A DNA stretch of 64,000 nt, taken from positions 186,001 through 250,000 of the forward strand of contig JBBDXS010000014.1 in assembly GCA_040902195.1 (NCBI GenBank). The letters are read 5' to 3'. Source of the DNA: JBBDXS01 sp040902195 (lineage in GTDB: Bacteria; Chloroflexota; Dehalococcoidia; DSTF01; RBG-16-68-14). A program made the translations under genes and the position numbers. This document shows, one piece after another, positions 54,603 through 62,633 of this stretch. The notes beneath the pieces are model-generated. The model ran no database searches and was not told the origin of the DNA. It worked only from the letters and a program-made list of their open reading frames with translations. Position 1 is the first letter of the stretch. The number at the start of each line of letters is the position of its first letter.

Positions 54603-55199
54603 CTAGTCGAACTTGCTCACACGCCGCTTCCCAGCATACCAAGCAATCGAGACGATAGCCCCAAGTACGAGCGCTGCACCTCCAGCGAGCAGTGTCGGGG
54701 CCGATGGCGATCCGGCCGTTTGCGCGGCCGAGTCCACCGGCGCGAACTGCACCTGCGACAGCTCGGCTACGCCGCCAACCGCAGCGGCCACGGTGATCTG
54801 GCCACGCATGGCGGCGCCGTGGATGCCGCATTGGTACAGATACGTCCCCGGCGTATTGAACGTGAACGAGTACGTACCAGTTCCGAAGACAATCCCTGAG
54901 TCGAAGACCGGCGAAGGCGGAGCCGGATCGACACAGGACATGCCACCGCACTCCGTTGTTGTATGGTAGGTGCCGCTGAAATCCCAGGTAACGGTGTCGC
55001 CGGTGTTGATGGTCGTCGGGCAGACGCCGAAATAGTACGACGGCGAGCAGTAGTAGGTGTCGGTCACGGTGATGTGCACGGTAGCGGCCTCCGCGCGGCC
55101 TGGCACAAGCATGACTGCTCCCGCCAGCACGACAAGGGCTAGCACGATCGTGCGGGCGGCGCCGGCTCGCGTGAGTAGCTGCAAGGTTGGTGCTTTCAT
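54603..55199 (-). CDS. Secreted cupredoxin-like protein with C-terminal anchor
   Basis: 198 residues from the ATG at 55199, with AAGGAG upstream. Signal peptide (1-38) and a cupredoxin fold: TVTWDFSGTYHTTTECGG (His79) and YLYQCGIHGAAMRG (Cys124, His127, Met131), the full type-1 copper set. VGGVAELS (141-148) precedes the hydrophobic anchor and KRRVSKFD tail. An inserted Cys pair (CSPSYYFGVC) near residue 51 may form a disulfide. Its start overlaps the stop of the next cupredoxin (ATGA). Confidence 0.85.
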   Translation of the reverse strand: MKAPTLQLLTRAGAARTIVLALVVLAGAVMLVPGRAEAATVHITVTDTYYCSPSYYFGVCPTTINTGDTVTWDFSGTYHTTTECGGMSCVDPAPPSPVFDSGIVFGTGTYSFTFNTPGTYLYQCGIHGAAMRGQITVAAAVGGVAELSQVQFAPVDSAAQTAGSPSAPTLLAGGAALVLGAIVSIAWYAGKRRVSKFD

Positions 55200-55801
55200 C
55201 GAATGCTCCTTCGATACACAACCGCGCCGCCAAGCAGTACCAGGCCGCTCGCCGTCAGCGTAACGGCGGGCCACCACAACAACGCCTCGGACGGCTGCGG
55301 GCCGGCGCCCGCGACCGGGAGGCTGCCTGTCGAGCCGCTCCCTTGCGGCACAGGCGTCGAGGCGTCGCCTGCCGGCTGCGACGTTGGCTGGCCAGCGGGC
55401 ACCGGCGTCGCAGCCGCGGCCTCGACGATGATCTGACCGCGCATATCGATATTGTGCACGCGACAGAAGTACAGGTATGCGCCCGGTGCGTTGAACGTAA
55501 ACGAGAATGTACCGCCGCTTCCCGCCTCGATAAAGCCGGAGTCCCAGAGCGGCTGGCTCGCTGGCGTGTCGCATGACGCGCCGCAGGCGGTCGTCGTATG
55601 GACCTCGCCGGCGAAGTCCCAGACCACCGTGTCGTTTTGCTGGACGGTCGTCGTGCACACCTGCGACCGGAACGAGGGGTCGCAGAAGTAGAAGTCGCCG
55701 CCGTGGATAGAAACGCTTGCGGCCGTTGTCGGTGTCGCGGCGGCCAGAGAAGCCAGGGCCGCCGCGACACCCGCCGCAAGGGTCAGCAAGAGCGTCCGCA
55801 T
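55196..55801 (-). CDS. Secreted cupredoxin with LPxxG-like C-terminal sorting motif
   Basis: 201 residues: signal peptide (1-28), cupredoxin fold with His68, Cys113, His116 and Met120 (VVWDFAGEVHTTT; YLYFCRVHNIDMRG), and a Pro/Thr/Ser linker. GSLPVAGAG (LPVAG at 161-165), a hydrophobic stretch and YRRSIR follow, the plan of an LPxTG-type sortase signal with A in place of T. It is about 40% similar by eye to the cupredoxin downstream, so the two probably arose by duplication. Confidence 0.85.
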   Translation of the reverse strand: MRTLLLTLAAGVAAALASLAAATPTTAASVSIHGGDFYFCDPSFRSQVCTTTVQQNDTVVWDFAGEVHTTTACGASCDTPASQPLWDSGFIEAGSGGTFSFTFNAPGAYLYFCRVHNIDMRGQIIVEAAAATPVPAGQPTSQPAGDASTPVPQGSGSTGSLPVAGAGPQPSEALLWWPAVTLTASGLVLLGGAVVYRRSIR

Positions 55802-55811
55802 CGTCGCCGGA

Positions 55812-56441
55812 CTAGCTCTGATCGTGCCTTCGTGCAGCCAGCACTCCCGTCACGCCAGCCGTCACGACGACGATCGCGAGGGCCGTCAGCCCCGCGATCA
55901 ACGCGCCGTTCATGCCGGATGCGTCGTCGGTCTGCTGGAGCGGCGCGGCCGCCACATCGGGCAGCTCAGCAATGCCGCCGACTGCTGCCGCCGGGACGAC
56001 CTGACCGCGGATCTCGCCTCCCCCGCACATCAAGCTGTGATAGTTGATGTACCAGAGATCGGAGAGCAACTGGCCCTCTTGCGTTTCCGTGATCGTGGCC
56101 ATGCCAACGCTAGGCGAGGTGAGGTCACCAATCGTCACCTGGATAACGGCATCCGACCCGGGAGCAGCAGGCCCGTGGAAGTGCGCCGACGTCGGCGGTA
56201 TGGCGGACATGCCGCTGAATGTGATGTTCCACGAAAGCTCGTTCGAAACGTCGTTGTAGGTCATGGTGCCCATGCCAGTGCCGGGGCCGGCGCCGGGGCA
56301 GGTGGTCGCCGCCTGAGCGCGGTCGATCGTCGCGACCAGGTTGTGCGTCGCTGCGGAAGCGGGCTGCGTGCCGAGGCCTCCGAGGGACAAGATCAGCGCT
56401 GCGAGTGTCAGGGGAACAATTGCGAAGATGCGCCGCGTCAT
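55812..56441 (-). CDS. Secreted CHRD-domain protein with C-terminal anchor
   Basis: 209 residues: signal peptide (1-31) and a CHRD domain (~33-148) with ELSWNITFSGMSAIPPTSAHFHGPA and LWYINYHSLMCGGGEIRGQV, the hallmark HFHGPA and NxHS...GEIRGQ strings. VGGIAELP (154-161) precedes the hydrophobic anchor and ARRHDQS. CHRD domains occur in bacterial surface proteins with possible metal or ligand binding. GAGGAG lies upstream of the ATG. It heads the minus-strand cluster. Confidence 0.85.
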   Translation of the reverse strand: MTRRIFAIVPLTLAALILSLGGLGTQPASAATHNLVATIDRAQAATTCPGAGPGTGMGTMTYNDVSNELSWNITFSGMSAIPPTSAHFHGPAAPGSDAVIQVTIGDLTSPSVGMATITETQEGQLLSDLWYINYHSLMCGGGEIRGQVVPAAAVGGIAELPDVAAAPLQQTDDASGMNGALIAGLTALAIVVVTAGVTGVLAARRHDQS

Positions 56442-56682
56442 AGCCGTCTCCTCTCGACTGCTGGATACCGTTCCGACCGGATACTGTTCCAGGCTTGGCG
56501 CATGCGGGTGCGCACAAGCGGCCGATAGGAAGCAGGCTCCCCGCCACTCCCAATCGGGCCTACTTCACCACAGAACACGGCGCTTGTCAAGATGCGACGC
56601 CAGAATAAATGATGCGGGCGCGAATTAACTCTGCTGTTAAATGCCGGTCTTCTGAACTGAGCTGCGCGTCGTTATTGTCGCC

Positions 56683-56712
56683 TTGACAGTGCGGCGAAAC
56701 CGAAGCTAGCAT
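56683..56712 (+). promoter_or_regulatory. Promoter of the large dockerin protein gene
   Basis: TTGACA (56683-56688), an 18-bp spacer and TAGCAT (56707-56712), about 80 nt before the ATG at 56796. The 5' leader has a small hairpin (ACGAG...CTCGT). The rest of the 354-bp divergent spacer 56442-56795 is AT-richer and holds no gene I can support. Confidence 0.6.
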
Positions 56713-56795
56713 AAGCCCACGAGCATTCTCTCGTCACTTGATAAGCCAGTCTCAGACCCCAAGGTGGTTTTTGGTTCCCAGAAGGGAGTCGGGCT

Positions 56796-58907
56796 ATGCG
56801 AAAGCTGATTATTCCAGCCGCGTTAGCACTGCTTGCCGTGACGTTGCTTGCGTCCGGCATCACGTTGGCCGCACGCACCACAGGCGGAATTAGCGGCGTC
56901 GCTGGCAGCTACCCGGTCGAGCTGAATTTGCAGGAGGACATCTGTCTCCACGACCAGTTCATCTGGGGCCCGTCCGACCCTCCGCCGCACAACATCAAGC
57001 TCACGGTCGACATCGGTGCGAATTTCATCAGCATTAGCACTCAAGTACAGGGCGCAGTAATCAAGGTAACCAGCGAGGACTTCTCGCCCGGCCAGGAGTT
57101 CACCGCGAGCGGCCAGGGCATGGTCGCCGGCTTCCAGAACACCATCGTGCAGTTCGACGGTGTGGTCGAGGGCGATGTGATCATCGGCAAGTACGCATTC
57201 GGCGCAAGCGACGCGCCGCCAAACGAGGGCGGCCTGCCGCCATGCGGTCCGGTCGACCCGCAGGTCCACCATCCCGCCGTGTACGAAGTGAAGCCCAAGC
57301 CCGCCACGCCAACGCCAACGCCGCCCGAAAAGCTCTACTCGATCATCGTCCTCAAGTTGAACAACGCCAACAACCAGCCGCTCCCCAACTGGGAGTTCAA
57401 TCTCTACGCCGGCCTCAACTGCCAGGGCAACGCGATCAGTGAGCAGGAGACCGGCGATCGCGGCCTGCTCGACTTCACGGGTCTGGAGCCGGGCCCATAT
57501 TCCGTTGAGGAGAAGCCGCAGGCGGGCTGGAACGTCGTAGGGGAGGAATGCCAGAACGTCCAGGTGCCGCAAGGCGGGGCGGCCGGCCTGCCGGCCTGCC
57601 CCATTCAGCCCGACGCGGACTTCCCCCAGCCCGGCTGCGATACCTTCGTTTCGGGCGCGCGCGTCATCGTCGAGATCAACGCGAACGGCGAGCGGTTCCC
57701 CATCACGCTCAACGGCCCTACCCAGATCACGCGCCTCAGCAAGCCCCACAAGGTGAACGGCTTCGACCGCGTCGAGACCGAGATGGTCTTCATGGAGCTG
57801 GTCGGCGCCTCGCCGTTCGGCGATATCACCCTGCGCGAGGACGACAACAGGACGTCGTCCGGCCTGATCGTGGAGCAAGTGAACACCGCCCCGAACGAGA
57901 TGCAGTTCCCCGCAAACAGCTTCTTCAATGTCTTCTTCGAGGTAGACATTCCGCAGATCGCCCTCAACTTGCACAACGAGGAGGCGTTCCGCGTCGAGTG
58001 CAAGATCGAGGAGATTCCACCGATCCTCTGCTTCTACCAGCCGCCCATCGATGATCCGATCGATCTGCTCAACGCAGACGGCGTCAAGATCGCGAAGCTG
58101 ATCCACGGGCTACATATCCCGCTGCCACCAAACGAGACCCTGGTCGTCTTTACTAACCAGCAGAAGGGCACGCCAACGCCGACCCCAACGCGCACGCCGA
58201 CGCCAGCGGGCCCGACAGCGACCTTTACACCCACGCCGGCAGCGACAAACCCGCCCCCGAACGGCTTCTGCGAGAAGGCAGGCCAGGACGTCGGCTTCCA
58301 GGGCCAAGTCTGGGACGCGCAATGGAAGTGTCAGCCTGACCCGCCCTCCTTCCGCTTCGACCGCATCGATATCTTCGTCGGCACCGCGACGCAGGACCCG
58401 CCCAAGCTCGATCTGCAGCATCCGCCGCTCTTCCGCTGCCAGAGCACGCAGCAGGTCGTGATCGGCATCCTCAAGGGGACCAAGAAGAACGTGAACCCCG
58501 GCACGAACCTGCCTCACCGCGAGGTCTGGAGCGCCGACTTCGACGGCAAGTGCGAAAACGGCGTGGACGTCTACCTGCAAACAACCGATCCGACGAACAA
58601 TGCCGTGATCCAGGCAGTCGCCTTCACCAACTCGTCCGGGGCAACCGCGACGCCGACGCCCTGTGCCGGCGCGACCGGGCCGTGCACGCCCACGCCGACG
58701 CCTCGTCCTCCGGGAAGCGGCGACACCGACAAGAGCGGCACTGTGAACGCCATCGACGCGGCACTGATCTTGCAGTCGGCGGTCGGACTGACGACGCTCT
58801 TGCACCCGGACAACGCCGATGTTAACCGGGACGGCAACGTCAACCCGGTCGACGCGTCACTGGTCCTGCAGCGGGTAGCGGGGCTCATACCGAGCCTGCC
58901 TGTATAG
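56796..58907 (+). CDS. Large secreted protein with C-terminal dockerin-like domain
   Basis: 703 residues from an ATG with GGGAG upstream. After a signal peptide (1-25) come a ~130-residue beta domain, an SpaA/prealbumin-like domain (~182-265: LYSIIVLKLNNANNQPLPNWEFNLY...YSVEEKPQAGW) and a further beta domain of ~210 residues. PTPTPTRTPTP linkers and another beta domain follow, then two dockerin-type calcium loops (GDTDKSGTVNAIDAALILQ, ADVNRDGNVNPVDASLVLQ). Two TP-rich linkers separate the modules. Dockerins bind cohesins, and a cohesin-like protein is encoded next. Confidence 0.82.
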   Translation: MRKLIIPAALALLAVTLLASGITLAARTTGGISGVAGSYPVELNLQEDICLHDQFIWGPSDPPPHNIKLTVDIGANFISISTQVQGAVIKVTSEDFSPGQEFTASGQGMVAGFQNTIVQFDGVVEGDVIIGKYAFGASDAPPNEGGLPPCGPVDPQVHHPAVYEVKPKPATPTPTPPEKLYSIIVLKLNNANNQPLPNWEFNLYAGLNCQGNAISEQETGDRGLLDFTGLEPGPYSVEEKPQAGWNVVGEECQNVQVPQGGAAGLPACPIQPDADFPQPGCDTFVSGARVIVEINANGERFPITLNGPTQITRLSKPHKVNGFDRVETEMVFMELVGASPFGDITLREDDNRTSSGLIVEQVNTAPNEMQFPANSFFNVFFEVDIPQIALNLHNEEAFRVECKIEEIPPILCFYQPPIDDPIDLLNADGVKIAKLIHGLHIPLPPNETLVVFTNQQKGTPTPTPTRTPTPAGPTATFTPTPAATNPPPNGFCEKAGQDVGFQGQVWDAQWKCQPDPPSFRFDRIDIFVGTATQDPPKLDLQHPPLFRCQSTQQVVIGILKGTKKNVNPGTNLPHREVWSADFDGKCENGVDVYLQTTDPTNNAVIQAVAFTNSSGATATPTPCAGATGPCTPTPTPRPPGSGDTDKSGTVNAIDAALILQSAVGLTTLLHPDNADVNRDGNVNPVDASLVLQRVAGLIPSLPV

Positions 58908-58939
58908 AGAACGAGCAGTAGCAAGGAAGGCGTACACGA

Positions 58940-59611
58940 ATGCTTGGACGGACCCAGGTCGGGAGAGCGGCGAAAGGACTGCTCCTGCTGGCGGGACTAC
59001 TCGTGGGCTTGTCGTTGGCGGCGGGCGCCTCGGCGGGCACACAGCCGACGGTGCGGATCGCCAGGACGACGATCGCCGTCGGATCACAAGGCGATGTCGA
59101 CATTACCGCCGAAAACATCGCAGAGCCAGGCCTGGCCGCCTGGACCATCGACGTGGTCTATGACCCATCGGCCGTAACGCCGCTGGGCTGCGGCGAGGCC
59201 TCCGGGAGCATCTGCAACCTGGACTTCACGCCGGAGTTCATCCGCATCGTGGGCGCGAAAGCGACGGGGCTCGTGGGCGACTCGCAGCTCGCCAGCCTGA
59301 CGTTCCGCTGCGATCACCCGGGCGCCTCGACGTTGACGATGAGCCTCATCGAGTTCCACGACGCGACGGAAGCTGACCCCATGCGCATCAGCGCGCAGAC
59401 CGTCGAGGGCGCGGCCTACTGCAAAGCCGGAACGCCGCCCCCGCTGCTGGGCGACGTCGACTGCAACCGACAGGTCAACTCCATCGACGCGCTGCTCGTA
59501 CTGCAGTACGTCGCGCGCCTGATCACGACATTGGCCTGCATCCAGAACGCAGACATCAACCAGGACGGCCGCATCGACGCGATCGACGCGCACTTAATCT
59601 TGCTCGCGTAG
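58940..59611 (+). CDS. Secreted cohesin-dockerin protein
   Basis: 223 residues, 32 bp after the large dockerin gene. Signal peptide (~1-32), a cohesin domain (~35-165: VRIARTTIAVGSQGDVDITAENIAEPGLAAWTIDVVYDPSAVT, closing LASLTFRCDHPGASTL) and a dockerin-like pair (GDVDCNRQVNSIDALLVLQ, ADINQDGRIDAIDAHLIL). Having both domains in one small chain would let it polymerise or bridge dockerin and cohesin partners. Reading stops in a 30-bp palindrome-rich tail region. Confidence 0.82.
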   Translation: MLGRTQVGRAAKGLLLLAGLLVGLSLAAGASAGTQPTVRIARTTIAVGSQGDVDITAENIAEPGLAAWTIDVVYDPSAVTPLGCGEASGSICNLDFTPEFIRIVGAKATGLVGDSQLASLTFRCDHPGASTLTMSLIEFHDATEADPMRISAQTVEGAAYCKAGTPPPLLGDVDCNRQVNSIDALLVLQYVARLITTLACIQNADINQDGRIDAIDAHLILLA

Positions 59612-59687
59612 CGGCACTCAGATTCCCGTGCGACAGGCTTCTGGTAGGAGTCGCCCAGCAGACACCTGTCGAGAGACGTAACACGTC

Positions 59688-59717
59688 GGGGGCGTCCTTC
59701 CGCGGAAGGACGCCCCC
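59688..59717. terminator. 30-bp perfect palindrome, probable terminator
   Basis: Two 15-bp arms with core GTCCTTCCGCGGAAGGAC, followed on the plus strand by CTATTCTT, 77 bp after the cohesin-dockerin gene. The same core occurs at 46781-46798. The gap 59612-59839 also carries the variant at 59738. Confidence 0.65.
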
Positions 59718-59737
59718 CTATTCTTCCGTCATCCTGA

Positions 59738-59755
59738 GTCCTTCCCCGGAAGGAC
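59738..59755. repeat. Palindrome, GGAAGGAC family
   Basis: GTCCTTCCCCGGAAGGAC, an 18-bp near-palindrome and diverged relative of the units at 59695 and 46781, followed by the shared GATCTCGCCCCTCG sequence. Confidence 0.75.
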
Positions 59756-59839
59756 GAACGATCTCGCCCCTCGCCGAGGCGTCGCCGATATTCTAGGATC
59801 GCACCTCTATCGGCTCCCGCTGTAGGAGCGCTTTGCGCG

Positions 59840-60934
59840 CTAACTCGTTCTGCTTTCGATAGGCTCCGTTGCCAACAAGATCGCCTCGCCCTCGACGCGC
59901 ACGCGGTACACCGGCACCGGCCGGGCCGCGGGGCCGCCGACAGGACGTCCTGTCGTGAGATCGAACGTGGAGTTGTGCCACGGGCAGGTGACGCACGTGC
60001 CCTCGATGCGCCCCTCCGCGAGTGGACCGTTCGCATGTGAGCAGCGGTTGCCGATCGCGTAGAGCGTGCCGTCGATATTGAACATCGCGATCTGCTCGCC
60101 GCCCGAGAAGACGGCCATCGCGCCGCCCTCCGGCAGCTCGGAGAGCTTCGCGACAGGCGTCCAGCCGTCGTTCGTCGCGCCGTCGACGCCGGGTGCGGCA
60201 ATCGACGCATCGCCCGGCGCGCCGAGGCGCTCCAGCGCCTGCGCGAGCGGCACGCGCACGCATGTGAACGTCGGCGTGTCGCGAAGGGTGTACGCGCTCG
60301 ACCGCGAGTCGCGCAGCTCCATCACGAGATCGAGGAAGTCGGACGGGCTGTCCGTCTCGAACGAGACGACGAACTCCTGGTCATCGATACCGTACGAGTA
60401 CGCCGTGTTCAGCTTGACGGACGGATACCTTTTCCCGACGCCGATGTGCTCGTCCATCATCGCCTGCCGCTCGTCCTTCGACAGCTCGTACCAAGGACGC
60501 GTTTTCACAAACGGGTAGACGAACAGATAGGCCGACTCGCCGGGCATGATGCGCAGGCGCGCGTCGGCGCCGCCGGCCTCCATGTCCTTCGGCGTGCGGT
60601 AGATGGACCGCCGCGTCATCGAGAGGTACGAGTACGGCACCGCCAGGTGCGGCGCCATACCGGTGGAGAAGAGCGCCGTCGCCAGGTCCTGGAAGTCCTC
60701 GAGACGCTCCGCGATCTGCCAGAGCATGAAGTCGCAGTCGCCGCGCAGCCCCGTCAGGCTGTAGCTCCGCACGAGCATGCGCTCTCCATGCGCGTCGGCG
60801 ACGCGGCAGAACTCCTCGCGCGCGCGGGCGCGCTCCTCCGGCGCGATCGTGCGCCACGATGGGTCGATCTTGAAAAACGTAAACTTGACGAACTGCCGCT
60901 GCGTCGGGCCGCCGTTCGCAGGATGCTGCGTCAT
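59840..60934 (-). CDS. Chlorite dismutase/HemQ-family protein fused to a Rieske [2Fe-2S] domain
   Basis: 364 residues. The N-terminal half (~12-230) is a chlorite-dismutase-family (HemQ) fold: FVKFTFFKIDPSW, GLRGDCDFMLWQIAE, YLFVYPFVKTRPWYEL, the likely proximal-heme His in MMDEHIGVGKRY (His163) and YGIDDQEFVVSFETD. Residues ~257-357 are a Rieske domain: Cys298-x-His300 (NRCSHANGPL) and Cys317-xx-His320 (VTCPWHNSTFD). HemQ converts coproheme to heme b in monoderm bacteria. The covalent Rieske domain is unusual and suggests coupled electron transfer. Two bases separate it from the aldo/keto reductase gene. Confidence 0.9.
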   Translation of the reverse strand: MTQHPANGGPTQRQFVKFTFFKIDPSWRTIAPEERARAREEFCRVADAHGERMLVRSYSLTGLRGDCDFMLWQIAERLEDFQDLATALFSTGMAPHLAVPYSYLSMTRRSIYRTPKDMEAGGADARLRIMPGESAYLFVYPFVKTRPWYELSKDERQAMMDEHIGVGKRYPSVKLNTAYSYGIDDQEFVVSFETDSPSDFLDLVMELRDSRSSAYTLRDTPTFTCVRVPLAQALERLGAPGDASIAAPGVDGATNDGWTPVAKLSELPEGGAMAVFSGGEQIAMFNIDGTLYAIGNRCSHANGPLAEGRIEGTCVTCPWHNSTFDLTTGRPVGGPAARPVPVYRVRVEGEAILLATEPIESRTS

Positions 60935-60936
60935 CG

Positions 60937-61947
60937 CTATTCCTTCGCGCCGGCGCCGGCCGCCGCAGGCTCCACGCCGAAGTTGTGCTCGTACAGCTCG
61001 CCGAGGCGCGAAAGCTCGTCCTGCGTCAGCGCGGGCGTCTCGGGCGCGGCGGCGAACTCCAGGAGCTGCTCCTCGTTATAGATGTTGGGCAGCGTCGAGG
61101 CGATCGACGGCTCGGCGAGGATGAACTGCAGCGCGGCCTGTCCGATCGTGCGGCCGGCGTCCGTGATGAAGTCGATCGCCCGCAGCTTGGCGAGACCGTC
61201 CGTCAGCCACTCCTTCGTTCGATGGCTGCGGTGGTCGTTCTCCGAGAACGTCGTGTTCTCGTTGTAACGCCCCTCCAGCATGCCGGACGAGTGCGGCACG
61301 CGCACGACGACGCCGACGTCTCGCTCACGCGCCACGGGGAAGAACGCGCGTCCGGGGTCCTGCTCGAACAGGTTGTAGATCGTCTGCAGCTCAGCGATGT
61401 CGCGCGTGCGCATCGCCCGGAGGCCCTCGTCCTCCCAGCCGATCGCGGGCCCCAGCGCGACGCCGTAGTGGCGAATCTTGCCTTCGCGCTTCAGGTCCTC
61501 AAGCGTAGCGAACAGGTCGTCGCTCTCGACGGCCGGCATGCGCGGGTTGTGGAGCTGGTACAGATCGATGTAGTCGGTTCCGAGACGTTTCAGGCTCTCC
61601 TCCAGCGCCTTGCGCACGAACGCCGGCGAGAAGTCCTGCGGCCGTTCCTGATGTCCCGGGCGGTCGCTGTCTTCGGGCTGCGTATAGAAGTCGTAACCGA
61701 ACTTCGTCGCGATGACGGTCTTGTCGCGGACGTTGCCCAGCGCCGTGGCGAGCATGCGCTCCGCCTTGCCGTCGCCGTAGGTGTCCGCGTTGTCGAAGAA
61801 CGTGATCCCCGCGTCGTAGGCCTTGCGCATCAGGTCGATGCCGAACGCCTCGTCTGTGACGCCCCACCACGTCGTGCCCACGGTCCAGCAGCCGAAGCCG
61901 ACTTCGGACACAGTGAGGTCGGTCTTGCCAAGCGAGCGGTACTTCAC
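60937..61947 (-). CDS. Aldo/keto reductase
   Basis: 336 residues from a GTG with GAGGAG upstream. A TIM-barrel aldo/keto reductase: VGFGCWTVG, ITFFDNADTYGDGKAERML (Asp and Tyr of the catalytic tetrad), TDYIDLYQLHNP (His), and a C-terminal NADPH region (AALQFILAEPSIASTLPNI). It should reduce aldehydes or ketones with NADPH. It lies directly upstream of the HemQ-Rieske gene on one strand, so the two are probably cotranscribed. Confidence 0.9.
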   Translation of the reverse strand: MKYRSLGKTDLTVSEVGFGCWTVGTTWWGVTDEAFGIDLMRKAYDAGITFFDNADTYGDGKAERMLATALGNVRDKTVIATKFGYDFYTQPEDSDRPGHQERPQDFSPAFVRKALEESLKRLGTDYIDLYQLHNPRMPAVESDDLFATLEDLKREGKIRHYGVALGPAIGWEDEGLRAMRTRDIAELQTIYNLFEQDPGRAFFPVARERDVGVVVRVPHSSGMLEGRYNENTTFSENDHRSHRTKEWLTDGLAKLRAIDFITDAGRTIGQAALQFILAEPSIASTLPNIYNEEQLLEFAAAPETPALTQDELSRLGELYEHNFGVEPAAAGAGAKE

Positions 61948-62063
61948 GTCGATCTCCTCCTCGAATCTACGCTACATCTTATCCCATCGAGCGCATTCGG
62001 CTGAACCTACGAATGCGTAGGTTCAGCAAGGATTGGGGGGCAGGATCGAGAAGGATTACGGCC

Positions 62064-62633
62064 CTACGCGGGCTTGCGCGCGCGCCAGTTGAAGCCGCTC
62101 TTCCCCCACACGTTCACCTTGCAATCGATGAAGCCCGCCGCCTCCAGCCGCGCAGCGAACGTCTCGGGGTCGACGGGTACCCGCGTGTCGAGGACGTGGA
62201 AGAGGTTCCAGCGCAGGCTGGGCAGGCTGTCGGAGCCGGTGAAGACGCAGCCAGGACGCAGCACGCGACACGCCTCGGCCAGCAGCTTGTCCTGCAGCGC
62301 TGGCGATGGGACATGATGCAGCATCGTGAAGCTCACCGCGCTGCTGAACGAGTTGTCGGGCAGCGTCAGCGCCGTCGCGTCGCCTTCGATGACCGTGACG
62401 TTTGTAGCAACCAGGCGCGCCTTCAGCTTCTCCGCCAGCTTGTGGTCGATCTCGACCGCCGTCAGGCGCGGCACGCGCTCGCGCAGCCAGTCGGTCGTCA
62501 CGCCGGGGCCGGGCCCGACCTCGAGCACGTGGTCGCCGAGATCGAGATCGCCGATCACGCCCGGCAGCATGTACTGCTGTACGCCCTTCGCCCAACCCTT
62601 CGAGTTGCAATACCAGCGGTGAACCAGGTTCAC
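62064..62633 (-). CDS. SAM-dependent methyltransferase (class I)
   Basis: 189 residues from a GTG. The motif I string HVLEVGPGPGVTTDWLRER (Gly-rich SAM loop), VEIDHKLAEKL (motif II), VIEGDATALTLPDNSF and FTMLHHVPSPALQ are typical of the UbiE/Coq5-like group. It ends in an Arg/Lys tail. Acceptor unknown. Its GTG overlaps the stop of the MBL gene (GTGA). Confidence 0.85.
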   Translation of the reverse strand: MNLVHRWYCNSKGWAKGVQQYMLPGVIGDLDLGDHVLEVGPGPGVTTDWLRERVPRLTAVEIDHKLAEKLKARLVATNVTVIEGDATALTLPDNSFSSAVSFTMLHHVPSPALQDKLLAEACRVLRPGCVFTGSDSLPSLRWNLFHVLDTRVPVDPETFAARLEAAGFIDCKVNVWGKSGFNWRARKPA

